Assembly: GCA_020632575.1 (NCBI GenBank)
Contig: JACKFH010000071.1
Span: 1-11,803 of the forward strand
DNA: 11,803 nt
Source of the DNA: Candidatus Omnitrophota bacterium
GTDB lineage: Bacteria; Hinthialibacterota; Hinthialibacteria; OLB16
Direction: 5' to 3'
Position 1 is the first letter of the stretch, and each line of letters opens with the position of its first letter. The notes beneath the pieces were generated by a model. That model was not told where the DNA came from. It searched no databases and saw nothing but the letters and a program-made list of their open reading frames with translations. The position numbers and the translations under genes are program-made. Below are positions 1-7,162 of this stretch, piece by piece.

Positions 1-12
1 TCTACGGATCGG

Positions 13-18
13 TATTAT
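13..18 (+). promoter_or_regulatory. possible -10 box for the first gene
   Basis: The hexamer TATTAT matches the sigma70 consensus at five of six bases and lies 32 nt before the ATG at 51. A matching -35 would fall outside the left edge, so the promoter cannot be confirmed. A strong Shine-Dalgarno (AAAGGAG, about 39-45) follows it. Confidence 0.25.
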
Positions 19-50
19 TCTTGAATCTTGGTCAACCGAAAGGAGCCAAT

Positions 51-1106
51 ATGCAGGTTTCTCACTCCGGGAGTCTCTTGTGCAGTTTTAGCCCCGCCGC
101 CACGTTCCGATATCTCCTCATCACCTGTTTGAGCGCGGTCAACTGCCTGGCCGGTGAGACCGGTTGTATGTCGAACCTTCAGCAAGCCCTCGCCAACTTC
201 AACCGTCTACACTCCTTCCGCGGGGTGATCCAAATCTCTCAGTTCGACGGCTCAAACAAACTACTCCTGCATGAGAATCATCACTGGACCCTATCGGGGG
301 AGAATCAAAAGGTTGTTCGAGAGCGCTTTCTCGCTGAACAGAAAAAGCAGTTCACAACCTATTCACGATATCGTGGGGTGATCACAACTTTCCTGACAGG
401 CGACTTTGTCAAGGAAGGAGGACGACCTTCCGGGAAAATTGGTGTCGAGAAATGGCCGATCCCTGTCGGAGCGTTCATTTCACCTCATTCCTTTTTGGGA
501 AACATTGAAGGTCAGTCTCTTCAAGAGATTGTATCGGAAAGTCGTGAGGAGGCTGAAGAAAGGCCTGCTGGCCAGTGCGTACTATGGCTCAACTCGAATG
601 AATCTCCCATCTCCTATCAAGTCAATATGGGACCGGACAATCGACTTGAATCCATCCGTTCTTATGTGGTCCCCGCTGACGACTTGTCGGAGAAGTATCG
701 GGAATCGACGGGAAATGACCCGAAAGATCTGTGGATCCCGCGAGCCAAATTGGAATTGGGAAATTACATTGAATTGTCGGGAATGGATTTTCCTCTGAGC
801 GCCACTAAGACTTGGTATGAGGTTAATCAGGAATTTAGGGAGGGAGTAACCCAAAAGATGGAAGCATCCAAGTCGCTCGATCCGCTCGACCCTCTTCCTG
901 AACCGGACCAGGTAATCGTGAGGGGTGTTCAAGTTGCGACTTTCGATCCGGAGACCCTAGAGATCAATCCGCATGTAGTCGACGCCGAATTCGAAATCGA
1001 TTTCCCGCCTGGAACGACTATCATGGATCATCTAGAGAATAGAAATTACAGGTTGGAATCTCTCACTGAGGATGTTCTAGACGAAATCAATCAAAGTCTC
1101 CGGTAG
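51..1106 (+). CDS. exported protein of unknown function, 351 aa
   Basis: I do not recognise this family. The ATG at 51 is chosen because AAAGGAG lies 5 nt upstream; the frame also opens at a TTG at 21, which has no ribosome site. Residues 19-34 are hydrophobic (FRYLLITCLSAVNCLA) and end in a plausible signal-peptidase I site near LAGE, so the protein is probably secreted or periplasmic. No good lipobox is seen. The region after the signal (about 43-120, helix then alternating strands, FRGVIQISQFDG) loosely resembles the start of LolA/LppX-like folds, but this is only an impression. The C-terminus has a proline- and acid-rich linker (277-286) and a strand-rich tail with EFEIDFPPGT (313-321), a phrase I associate with planctomycete-type exported proteins. 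It converges on the HAAS-domain gene with a 74-bp gap. Coding status is well supported; the function is unknown. Confidence 0.8.
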   Translation: MQVSHSGSLLCSFSPAATFRYLLITCLSAVNCLAGETGCMSNLQQALANFNRLHSFRGVIQISQFDGSNKLLLHENHHWTLSGENQKVVRERFLAEQKKQFTTYSRYRGVITTFLTGDFVKEGGRPSGKIGVEKWPIPVGAFISPHSFLGNIEGQSLQEIVSESREEAEERPAGQCVLWLNSNESPISYQVNMGPDNRLESIRSYVVPADDLSEKYRESTGNDPKDLWIPRAKLELGNYIELSGMDFPLSATKTWYEVNQEFREGVTQKMEASKSLDPLDPLPEPDQVIVRGVQVATFDPETLEINPHVVDAEFEIDFPPGTTIMDHLENRNYRLESLTEDVLDEINQSLR

Positions 1107-1180
1107 TCACCCTCCACGCCGCACGCAACCAACTCCAATCAAACCGAAACCGTACGACATGGCGGAATACGGACTCCGTC

Positions 1181-3517
1181 CTATCCCGCCCTACGATCCC
1201 TCCAGTCCTCATAATCAGCCTGGAGGAGTTGGTTGCCATAGGGGAAGAGAAGCGAACGACTGTCGGGGGTCCATTGGAGGATTGAGTCGACGCTGAACAT
1301 TGCCTGAATGACTTGAAAGTTGCCAGTTCCAAACATCGAATTGACGGCGAGAGTCGTGGCAGAGTTTTCTTCGATTCGCCAAACCTTGACTCGAAAATAC
1401 AAGTCCGAGTCCATTTCAGCAAAAGCGACAGTCTGACCGTCTGGGGAAAGAGCAAGATCCGTGCACTGATTTTCGGGATCGACAGGGAGCGTCCAAGTTC
1501 GACCGTCAAGGTCTCCAACCACTAGATGTTTGTCTGAGAAATATGAAAAACGATTAGCAGTTTGGACCCATGAAAGGTTTGGGTGAGGGCCAACCTCAGC
1601 GTTTGGCACGGGTCGTTCAGGCAGTGTCGAAAAATCGAAACCCTCCGACTGAGAGACCGGAAGCACAATATAGGATGGCGGAGTCTCTCGCACGAACTCG
1701 ATACATTCAGGGTTCCAGTAGGCACTTGGTGAAACACCGACAGGCAATTCCTGAGTGTTACGGATTCCTTCTTTTCCCGTGGTCGCGTTGAGTCGCCAAT
1801 AATGAATGAGGAAAGGATTGCCCGCTCGCTCGTCTTCCGGGTATTCAAACTCGAGGACTTCCAGGTGGTCATCGTTGATCCATCGAGGAAAGGAATCCGC
1901 GTGCACCTCGAAAGTTGTTAGCCGGCCTGTCGAAGTATCGAAAACCGCGATTTTATGTTGGACCTTGTCATCCTCCAAGGGAATCACCTTGTAGACAAGG
2001 ATCCGGTTTCTGCTGGGCGACCAAACCTCCCTTTGAGAGAGGGTTGCGAGCGGGAAGACACCCCCTACTGTGAGCTTCTCGTCTTCGGGAAACTCAATCG
2101 TGCTCGAGCTCGATTTTGAAAGGGTGGCCACTTCTTCAACGTAGTGACTCTCGCCTTCTCTCACGCTCGGCCACTTCGCCAGGGTGATAGATCCCGGTTG
2201 CATTGGTTGGAGAAAGGTCCACTCCTCCGCAGCTTCCAACTCGAAATTCTTGGTTTCACTTTCTGGATAGACAAGCCGCAGCACTGAGCCGGAGGGGGTG
2301 GGGAAACCTTCCTTGATGTCATACCTGGGAGACGAGATGACGGCGACATTTTCTCCTTGTTTACCGAATTGAAACGTCGCTCTAATCGGAAAACGGGTCG
2401 CAACAAGCGCGCGAAAGGAGCCATCCCAAAGATAGGGAACCCAATTGATGGAGACTACGGCGATGGCGGTAAATGCGAAAACAGATCCTATGAGTATCCC
2501 TTTTGGGCCTTTCCACCAGAGAACAAGAAGAGGAGTTGGCGCGAGGATGAAGAAACCAATGATCATCCACCGAACGTAGGTGACATCGGCGACAAAAATG
2601 CCAGCAAATAGGGCCACTGGTATTGCGAAATAAAGTGGGGCAAGGATCCACAGGGCGACTCGCTTGTATCGCGACAAATGATATCGACCCTGAAGCCAGA
2701 TGAGGAGGAGAGGAGGGGCGAAGAGGACTGGCATCCACCATGTTGGCCCGACGAAATTCCACAAGGCGGAGAAGAAAGGCGTCGTAATGGAGAATGTCCC
2801 TAACCACACCAGAGTGAAAGCCAGATTCCTCGGCCAACTCTCCGGTGCGATTCGGGCGGTTCCAACCCTACGAAGGTGGTCCCGCACATCGGTCTCCATT
2901 GCCTCTGGACAGAGGGCTTGTAGGGTTAGCGCCGCGCACCGGAAATTTCTAAGCCCAGCATCAACATGAGTCGAGGAGCCATTCCATTTCACCAATAAGT
3001 TCTTCTTGCCGAAGAGATGACCCTTTTGAAACTCAACAGATTCGATTGAATCGAAGGGAATGTTGATTGATTTCTTCAAGGGCTGATGAATCCGGATTAC
3101 TCCATTGACTTCGATGTATTTCCAGATGGAGAAGATGACCGGCCAGCAAAACAAGACGCAGTAGAAGCCTATCGGGATGAACCATGGAACCTCCGCATCT
3201 TGACCAGGACCAAACGGAAAATGGAGGAAGAAAAGCGCAACCATCGCGGCCAATGAGATCGCCAAGGTGAGACGTTCCACAACCAACCACCCCGTCCCCG
3301 ACAGCACCCCAAACTGCCGAGCCAGCACCGAGGGCTGGCCGAACTGCAAGAGCGCCTCTTTTTCGGCCTCCTCGGGAGGCAGTCCGGCTTCGATCCTCTT
3401 TTGAATGGCCTCCTCAAGGTGGGAGCGGATTTCTTTCTCGACCTCGACTCGTTGCTCCTCGTCGAGGTTCATCTTGGCGATGAGCTTTTCGAGGTAGAGG
3501 TCGAGGGTTTCGCTCAT
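1181..3517 (-). CDS. HAAS-domain seven-helix membrane protein with PH-like insert and C-terminal beta-propeller
   Basis: This 778-residue protein is probably a PadR-partner membrane sensor or effector. Residues 1-71 form a HAAS/DUF1700-type helical domain (YLEKLIAKMNLDEEQ..EVEKEIRSHLEEAI..G..PEEAEKEALLQFGQP), the module usually encoded beside PadR regulators. Hydrophobic helices lie near 77-98, 111-133, 231-256, 258-276, 287-309, 313-334 and 338-360. Between helices 2 and 3 is a strand-rich segment (about 135-205, VNGVIRIHQPLKKSINIPFDSIESVEF) resembling bacterial PH-like domains. Residues from about 380 to the end read as a propeller with PD40/TolB-type repeats (LALSPDGQTVAFAE; ILQWTPDSRSLLFP). 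Basic loops fit a cytoplasmic N-terminus, which puts the propeller in the periplasm. The ATG at 3517 overlaps the padR stop as ATGA; a GGAG lies about 11 nt upstream. The frame stays open far upstream, but that part reads padR out of frame. The ligand and role are unknown. Confidence 0.85.
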   Translation of the reverse strand: MSETLDLYLEKLIAKMNLDEEQRVEVEKEIRSHLEEAIQKRIEAGLPPEEAEKEALLQFGQPSVLARQFGVLSGTGWLVVERLTLAISLAAMVALFFLHFPFGPGQDAEVPWFIPIGFYCVLFCWPVIFSIWKYIEVNGVIRIHQPLKKSINIPFDSIESVEFQKGHLFGKKNLLVKWNGSSTHVDAGLRNFRCAALTLQALCPEAMETDVRDHLRRVGTARIAPESWPRNLAFTLVWLGTFSITTPFFSALWNFVGPTWWMPVLFAPPLLLIWLQGRYHLSRYKRVALWILAPLYFAIPVALFAGIFVADVTYVRWMIIGFFILAPTPLLVLWWKGPKGILIGSVFAFTAIAVVSINWVPYLWDGSFRALVATRFPIRATFQFGKQGENVAVISSPRYDIKEGFPTPSGSVLRLVYPESETKNFELEAAEEWTFLQPMQPGSITLAKWPSVREGESHYVEEVATLSKSSSSTIEFPEDEKLTVGGVFPLATLSQREVWSPSRNRILVYKVIPLEDDKVQHKIAVFDTSTGRLTTFEVHADSFPRWINDDHLEVLEFEYPEDERAGNPFLIHYWRLNATTGKEGIRNTQELPVGVSPSAYWNPECIEFVRETPPSYIVLPVSQSEGFDFSTLPERPVPNAEVGPHPNLSWVQTANRFSYFSDKHLVVGDLDGRTWTLPVDPENQCTDLALSPDGQTVAFAEMDSDLYFRVKVWRIEENSATTLAVNSMFGTGNFQVIQAMFSVDSILQWTPDSRSLLFPYGNQLLQADYEDWRDRRAG

Positions 3518-3849
3518 GCTTTCGCCCACTCCTCTCCGAGGATATTGCGAAAAGCCTCGGCCAGACGGTTCCAATCCTTTTGGTGCGCGGCGATCGTGCG
3601 TTTTCCAGCGGGGGTGATCTGGTAGACCCGACGCTCCTTGCCGTTGGTGAGCCGGACCCATTTGCTCTTGATTTGCCCCTTGTCCTCGAGGCGGTAAAGC
3701 AGGGGGTAAAGCGTTCCTTCGCCGAGCTCGAACGCCGAGGAGCATCGGCGTTTCAATTCCTCCGCGATGGCGTAACCGTGACGGGGCTCCTCCGCGAGGA
3801 GACCGAGAATAATGACCGGAAGGTGGCCTTTGAGGAGTTGTCGGTCCAT
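3514..3849 (-). CDS. PadR-family transcriptional regulator
   Basis: This 111-residue protein is a small winged-helix DNA-binding repressor of the PadR family, which normally acts as a dimer. The family signature is clear: MDRQLLKGHLPVIILGLLAEEPRHGYAIAEEL opens the domain (residues 1-32 in two parts: LLKG..ILGLL and HGYAIAEEL). The recognition helix EGTLYPLLYRLEDKGQI (44-60) and the wing GKERRVYQITPAGK (70-83) follow, then a short dimerisation helix. The length is normal for the single-domain subgroup. The ATG at 3849 gives the canonical N-terminus but has no Shine-Dalgarno, and the predicted promoter leaves only a few leader bases. Its stop overlaps the start of the HAAS-domain membrane gene by 4 nt, so the two are co-transcribed and probably translationally coupled. 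Two inverted repeats over its promoter suggest autoregulation. Identification is confident; the inducer is unknown. Confidence 0.95.
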   Translation of the reverse strand: MDRQLLKGHLPVIILGLLAEEPRHGYAIAEELKRRCSSAFELGEGTLYPLLYRLEDKGQIKSKWVRLTNGKERRVYQITPAGKRTIAAHQKDWNRLAEAFRNILGEEWAKA

Positions 3850-3857
3850 GTTGGCGA

Positions 3858-3882
3858 TACATGGTATGTAATACAAGGTATT
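3858..3882. promoter_or_regulatory. paired inverted repeats, candidate PadR operator
   Basis: Two perfect 5-bp-arm inverted repeats abut and share one base: TACAT-GGT-ATGTA (3858-3870) and AATAC-AAG-GTATT (3870-3882). Their centres are 12 bp apart, close to one helical turn, as expected for two dimers on nearly the same DNA face. They cover the predicted -10 and the spacer of the padR promoter. PadR regulators typically bind AT-rich dyads at their own promoters; assigning these sites to this PadR is an inference. Confidence 0.55.
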
Positions 3883-3890
3883 GGTGTCAA
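3861..3890 (-). promoter_or_regulatory. predicted padR promoter
   Basis: On the minus strand a consensus -35 box TTGACA (3890-3885) is followed after 18 bp by TACCAT (3866-3861), which matches the -10 consensus at four of six positions. Transcription would begin near 3854, only about five bases before the padR ATG at 3849. That fits the absence of a Shine-Dalgarno and suggests a leaderless or nearly leaderless message. Confidence 0.45.
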
Positions 3891-3920
3891 GGACAATAAA
3901 AAGCCAAATCCTAAGTGTGT

Positions 3921-3949
3921 GGGCGGATTACGCATCCGCTAGTCCGCCC
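3921..3949. repeat. REP-like palindrome downstream of the NHL gene
   Basis: GGGCGGATTA (3921-3930) pairs with TAGTCCGCCC (3940-3949) over ten positions with one G-U pair, around a 9-nt loop. An inner alternative, GCGGA with TCCGC (3923-3927/3935-3939), competes with it. The GGCGGATTA...TAATCCGCC style matches widespread bacterial REP-type palindromes. It lies 20 bp past the NHL-gene stop and could also act as a transcript-end stabiliser. No U-run follows it directly on the minus strand; a T-rich stretch (CTTTTTATTG) comes about 18 bases later. Confidence 0.5.
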
Positions 3950-3969
3950 TGCAATCGCTACAACCGCAC

Positions 3970-4875
3970 TTATTGCACCAGGATTCCCAGGTTATGGATC
4001 CGATGGTTGTAAGTGTCCGCCACAAGCACCTCGCCTGAATCCAGTACGGTCACTCCCCAGGGTTGATAGAATTGATTCTTGCCGCGTCCCGCCTCGCCCA
4101 GGACCAGCAGGGATTCTCCCTCGCGATTGAACACCTGGACTCGGTGGTTGCCGAACTCGATGGCGTAGATTCGGCCTTCTTTGTCATGGTCGACATCGTA
4201 GGGGTAGTTGAGTTGTCCCGCCTCCATTCCGAACTCGCCGATACTGTCGAGGTATTCCCCCTCGCGGGTCAGGAACTGGAGACGGTGGTTCACCGAATCC
4301 GCGACCACGAGTTCCCCCGAGGGGAGCAGATCGATTCCTTGAGCGCGTTGGAACTGGCCCGGGCCGGTTCCGACACTCCCCCACTCCTTCACAAAGTTTC
4401 CCTCCGAGTCGAACTTTTGCATCCGGTTCCGGTCGCCGTATTCGATGGTGTATAGAAACCCCGAGGCGTCCTCGACAATGCCGGTGACCAGACAAAAGGA
4501 CCCCGGCTCGTCTCCGGGCTGGCCAATGATCTGAAGCAGCTTTCCATCCGGGTCATAACGGAGAACCTGGCCATAGTGGGTGTCGGCAACCAGGATGTTG
4601 TTGTTGCGGTCGAGCGCCAATCCGCGAGGGTTTCCCCTTCCGGTTTCGGGAGTGTGCCAGCCTCGGACGAATTCGCCGGTGGAGGAGAAGATCTGGACAC
4701 GGTCGGTGCGGTCGAGGACGACCAACTCGCCGGAGGGGAGTTCCTCAATGGATCGGGGTTGGTGGATCGCGCCTCGCCAGGTTCCGGACTCACCCCAGAT
4801 ATCAGGAGTCGAGTTGTCCAACTCACATCCCGCCAGAAGCAGGGCGAGACCGATCGACACAAGGGCTGGTTTCAT
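3970..4875 (-). CDS. NHL-repeat lipoprotein, six-bladed beta-propeller
   Basis: This is a 301-residue lipoprotein. MKPALVSIGLALLLAGC gives a short signal peptide with a good lipobox (LAGC, lipidated Cys17), so it should be anchored to a membrane on the periplasmic side. The rest is six NHL repeats (about 37-75, 80-122, 125-168, 172-214, 219-261, 267-301). Diagnostic phrases recur: NPRGLALDRNNNILVADTHYGQVLRYDPDG, split across 82-111, and VADSVNHRLQFL, FGNHRVQVF and VADTYNHRI. Such propellers usually bind proteins, glycans or other ligands; a catalytic role is not indicated. The ATG at 4875 follows GGGGGAGG and overlaps the permease stop as ATGA, so the two are translationally coupled. An in-frame start 27 nt earlier would spoil the signal peptide. 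A lipoprotein behind a permease gene suggests an accessory role for that transporter, but no classic solute-binding domain is present. Confidence 0.9.
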   Translation of the reverse strand: MKPALVSIGLALLLAGCELDNSTPDIWGESGTWRGAIHQPRSIEELPSGELVVLDRTDRVQIFSSTGEFVRGWHTPETGRGNPRGLALDRNNNILVADTHYGQVLRYDPDGKLLQIIGQPGDEPGSFCLVTGIVEDASGFLYTIEYGDRNRMQKFDSEGNFVKEWGSVGTGPGQFQRAQGIDLLPSGELVVADSVNHRLQFLTREGEYLDSIGEFGMEAGQLNYPYDVDHDKEGRIYAIEFGNHRVQVFNREGESLLVLGEAGRGKNQFYQPWGVTVLDSGEVLVADTYNHRIHNLGILVQ

Positions 4876-6341
4876 TGGGTCCTCCCCCAAACGCTCTTCC
4901 ACCCTATGTAAACAAGAAGTGGAAGGAACTCCAAGAGGGCGACTGTCACTAGCCCAGCCGCCACCATGCCATCATGCCCCCAATGCATGAAGTTGACTGT
5001 GCGGGCGGCGAGGGTCTGAACCCCGGGGGGCTGGAGAATACGGGTCAGTGTCACTTCCCCCAGGCTGAGCGCCCAGACAAGGGTGAGACCGGCCATGATT
5101 TGCGGCCTCAAGAGTGGGTTGAAGATGTGCCGGGTCCTTTGCCACGCGGACAGACCCTCAGTCTTCATCCGGTCCTCGAGGGATTGTGGAATCCGATCCC
5201 GTCCCGATTGCACCAGCGACCAGGCGACCCAATAAAAACGAATGGCGCACGCGAGTGAGAGGATCCAAAACGAATCAAGCAGCGGAAGCGCGGTCCTCCC
5301 CATGGAGGAAAACATCTTGAGCAGTGCCAGCGCCAAAACCGGCGCGGGGATCGCGAAGAGGAGGAAGGAAACACAATCGATTGTCCACGCCACCGACCGG
5401 TTACCCGATGCCAATAACCCGCACTGGAGAAAGAGCGCTCCTAGAAGGACGGCCCCGATCCCCGTCCAGATGGAGGCGCTCAAACATTCGGTCAGCAGCG
5501 GAAGGTGGATCGTTGAGAGGTCTCTGACAATCTGGACCGACTCGGTCGCCAGAACGGTTCCAGGACCTACCAAGACGAGAAGGCTCAGAAGCCATCTGCT
5601 GTATGCCGGAGAGATCCATCGGTCTTGAGCGGCGAGAGGTTCAAAGGTCTCGGTCTCGATCCGAATGCGATCCCGAAGCGAAGTCCAAATGGCGATGCCG
5701 ACCGCCATGAACACCAGGAGTGGCGCGCTCATTCGGATAACCGGGCCGAGGGTGCGAATGAGATTGAGTTCGGTGTAAAGCAGCACCGGAAAGGTGTTGA
5801 CCTGCAGGAGCTCGGCCGCGCCAATGTCTCCCAAAGAGAAGATGACCACAAGCAGCATGGAGACCGAAATTGGAACCAAGTTGAGTCGGCACAGAAAGAG
5901 GGAGGATTGGATGATTGACACCCCCTCGACCCGAAGTTGGTCGACCATTTCCCGGTCGAGTTTCAGGAATCCCCACCAGGAAAGCAGAGCGGGAATGGGC
6001 CAGAAGGAGACGGAATGGACGAGGATGACACCCAGGGGAGAAAAGAGAATCGATAGGATCCAGGAATCGAAGGAGTCTTTCTGAAAGAGCGTGATTCCAC
6101 TCTCCCCTTGGAGAACCATCCAACCGATCGCTGTCTGAAATGGCGGCCAGATCAGAGGGAGAACGAGGGCTCCAATCCAGAGCGAGGTAGCTTTCCGGCC
6201 TGAAAGGTAGAGAAGCAGCCCCATTGAGACCCCGATTGCCATGGCGAGCAGGGCGCTTCCGACCGCGATTCCCAGTGTGGATCCCAAAAGGGCGAAGACC
6301 CGCCAGATTGGAACTGAGGTTTCGAAGAGGGTCGGGGGCAT
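4872..6341 (-). CDS. two-domain ABC transporter permease, FbpB-like
   Basis: This 489-residue inner-membrane protein carries two fused binding-protein-dependent permease domains, about residues 15-225 and 245-480, each with roughly six hydrophobic helices. Both cytoplasmic EAA loops, which contact the ATPase, are visible: MVDQLRVEGVSIIQSSLFL (132-150), and LEDRMKTEGLSAWQR (388-402) followed by a proline-containing stretch (409-413). The duplicated layout and length fit the FbpB/SfuB/ThiP class that imports ferric iron, thiamine or similar substrates; the substrate cannot be told from the sequence. No ATPase or ordinary periplasmic binding-protein gene is present anywhere in the window, so those subunits must be encoded elsewhere. 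The ATG at 6341 is 1 nt after the methyltransferase stop and has no obvious Shine-Dalgarno, implying translation by re-initiation. Its stop overlaps the NHL lipoprotein start. Confidence 0.9.
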   Translation of the reverse strand: MPPTLFETSVPIWRVFALLGSTLGIAVGSALLAMAIGVSMGLLLYLSGRKATSLWIGALVLPLIWPPFQTAIGWMVLQGESGITLFQKDSFDSWILSILFSPLGVILVHSVSFWPIPALLSWWGFLKLDREMVDQLRVEGVSIIQSSLFLCRLNLVPISVSMLLVVIFSLGDIGAAELLQVNTFPVLLYTELNLIRTLGPVIRMSAPLLVFMAVGIAIWTSLRDRIRIETETFEPLAAQDRWISPAYSRWLLSLLVLVGPGTVLATESVQIVRDLSTIHLPLLTECLSASIWTGIGAVLLGALFLQCGLLASGNRSVAWTIDCVSFLLFAIPAPVLALALLKMFSSMGRTALPLLDSFWILSLACAIRFYWVAWSLVQSGRDRIPQSLEDRMKTEGLSAWQRTRHIFNPLLRPQIMAGLTLVWALSLGEVTLTRILQPPGVQTLAARTVNFMHWGHDGMVAAGLVTVALLEFLPLLVYIGWKSVWGRTQ

Positions 6342-6342
6342 T

Positions 6343-7074
6343 TTACTTGAAAGGCGATTCCGGTTTTTTCGCCACTAGGGCGATGTTCAGCGCGAATCGT
6401 TTTTGCTTCCGGTCGTTTCCCTCGATCCTCCCGATCAGTCTGGACCAACCGCGGTTCAGCCAGAAGAGAAGATCGAACAATCCGGGGATGCCCCAAGTAA
6501 GATTGAGGAGTAGGGTGCTCGGCAAATGACCGAGGAAGGAAAGCACTCCCCCGCTCCAACGCATTTCAATCACCTCGAAACCGGCATGCGCGAGAAGGTG
6601 TTCCAGACCGTACTCCGTGTATCGGTAGTAGTCATGCGGTTCATTGTGGAGATAGGCCAGGTGGGGGACCGATAGAATCAGTTTGCCGCCCGGTTCCAGG
6701 ATACGATAAAACTCGAGGAGCACCGCCATCGGGTTGGCGACATGTTCGAGGACTTGTGAACAGAAGACCGAATCGAAGGAACGTTTGGCGAACGGAATGC
6801 TCTCAAGATCCGCGACGGCGGAGATCCCGGGGAAGACCCGGTCGCGGTCGATGCTCACGACACCTGTGCTGAAAGCCTTCAGTCGTTTGGCATAGGTCAA
6901 ACGTCCGGCCCCGGCATCGAGCACCAACCCACGAGCGTGGCTCGCAATCAACGGATCGAGGGTGTCGATCAAAGTCCGTCCCGCCGGGGTCAAATCGAAA
7001 TACGCCTCGGTTCTCGCGTAATGATCCGAGATGGCGATCCCGTTCTTTTTGAGTCGTTTGCCGAGCCAGCCCAA
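6343..7074 (-). CDS. class I SAM-dependent methyltransferase, Methyltransf_11 type
   Basis: This 243-residue Rossmann-fold methyltransferase has motif I as LVLDAGAGRLTYAKRL (50-65), the acidic SAM ribose contact at VVSIDRD (72-78), ADLESIPF (88-95), CSQVLEHV (105-112) and EPGGKLILSVPH (127-138). The segment NEPHDYYRYTEYGLEHLL (144-161) is common in methyltransferases encoded near surface-polysaccharide and lipid genes. A hydrophobic stretch (186-206) near the C-terminus may be membrane-associated. The start is a TTG at 7074 with AGGA 8 nt upstream; a TGA 30 nt upstream in frame limits other choices and no in-frame ATG lies nearby. One base separates it from the ABC permease gene, so it heads a three-gene unit with the permease and the NHL lipoprotein. 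The substrate is unknown; linking it to transport is inference from position only. Confidence 0.88.
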   Translation of the reverse strand: MGWLGKRLKKNGIAISDHYARTEAYFDLTPAGRTLIDTLDPLIASHARGLVLDAGAGRLTYAKRLKAFSTGVVSIDRDRVFPGISAVADLESIPFAKRSFDSVFCSQVLEHVANPMAVLLEFYRILEPGGKLILSVPHLAYLHNEPHDYYRYTEYGLEHLLAHAGFEVIEMRWSGGVLSFLGHLPSTLLLNLTWGIPGLFDLLFWLNRGWSRLIGRIEGNDRKQKRFALNIALVAKKPESPFK

Positions 7075-7099
7075 TGGGTTTGTCCTGTCAACTCTTTGA

Positions 7100-7125
7100 A
7101 ATCATTCCTCAAGGAATGATTGAGG
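7100..7125. terminator. competing hairpins between the 427-aa gene and the methyltransferase trio
   Basis: A perfect 9-bp stem AATCATTCC/GGAATGATT (7100-7108 with 7113-7121, loop TCAA) overlaps a second possible stem CCTCAA/TTGAGG (7107-7112 with 7120-7125). The two cannot form together. On the minus strand the 9-bp stem is followed by TTTCAAAG, a poor U-tract. It could be a weak terminator for the upstream gene or a leader structure before the TTG-started methyltransferase. The function is uncertain; the symmetry itself is plain. Confidence 0.4.
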
Positions 7126-7162
7126 AGAGGGGCGGGGATGGCAAGCGGGAGGGGGCAAGAGG

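Noticed and set aside
1107..1180. Possible bidirectional terminator between the convergent genes
   Set aside because: Only a 5-bp dyad with a 1-nt centre (ACGGA-C-TCCGT) is present; no stable stem with a T-run on either strand.
1087..1518. A 143-residue open frame on the minus strand overlapping the HAAS gene end
   Set aside because: It overlaps the well-supported propeller coding region in another frame and shows no domain or ribosome site.
3518..3862. An N-terminal extension of 115 residues on the HAAS-domain protein
   Set aside because: It reads padR out of frame, is rich in Arg and Pro with no domain character, and the internal ATG at 3517 gives the canonical HAAS start with an ATGA overlap.
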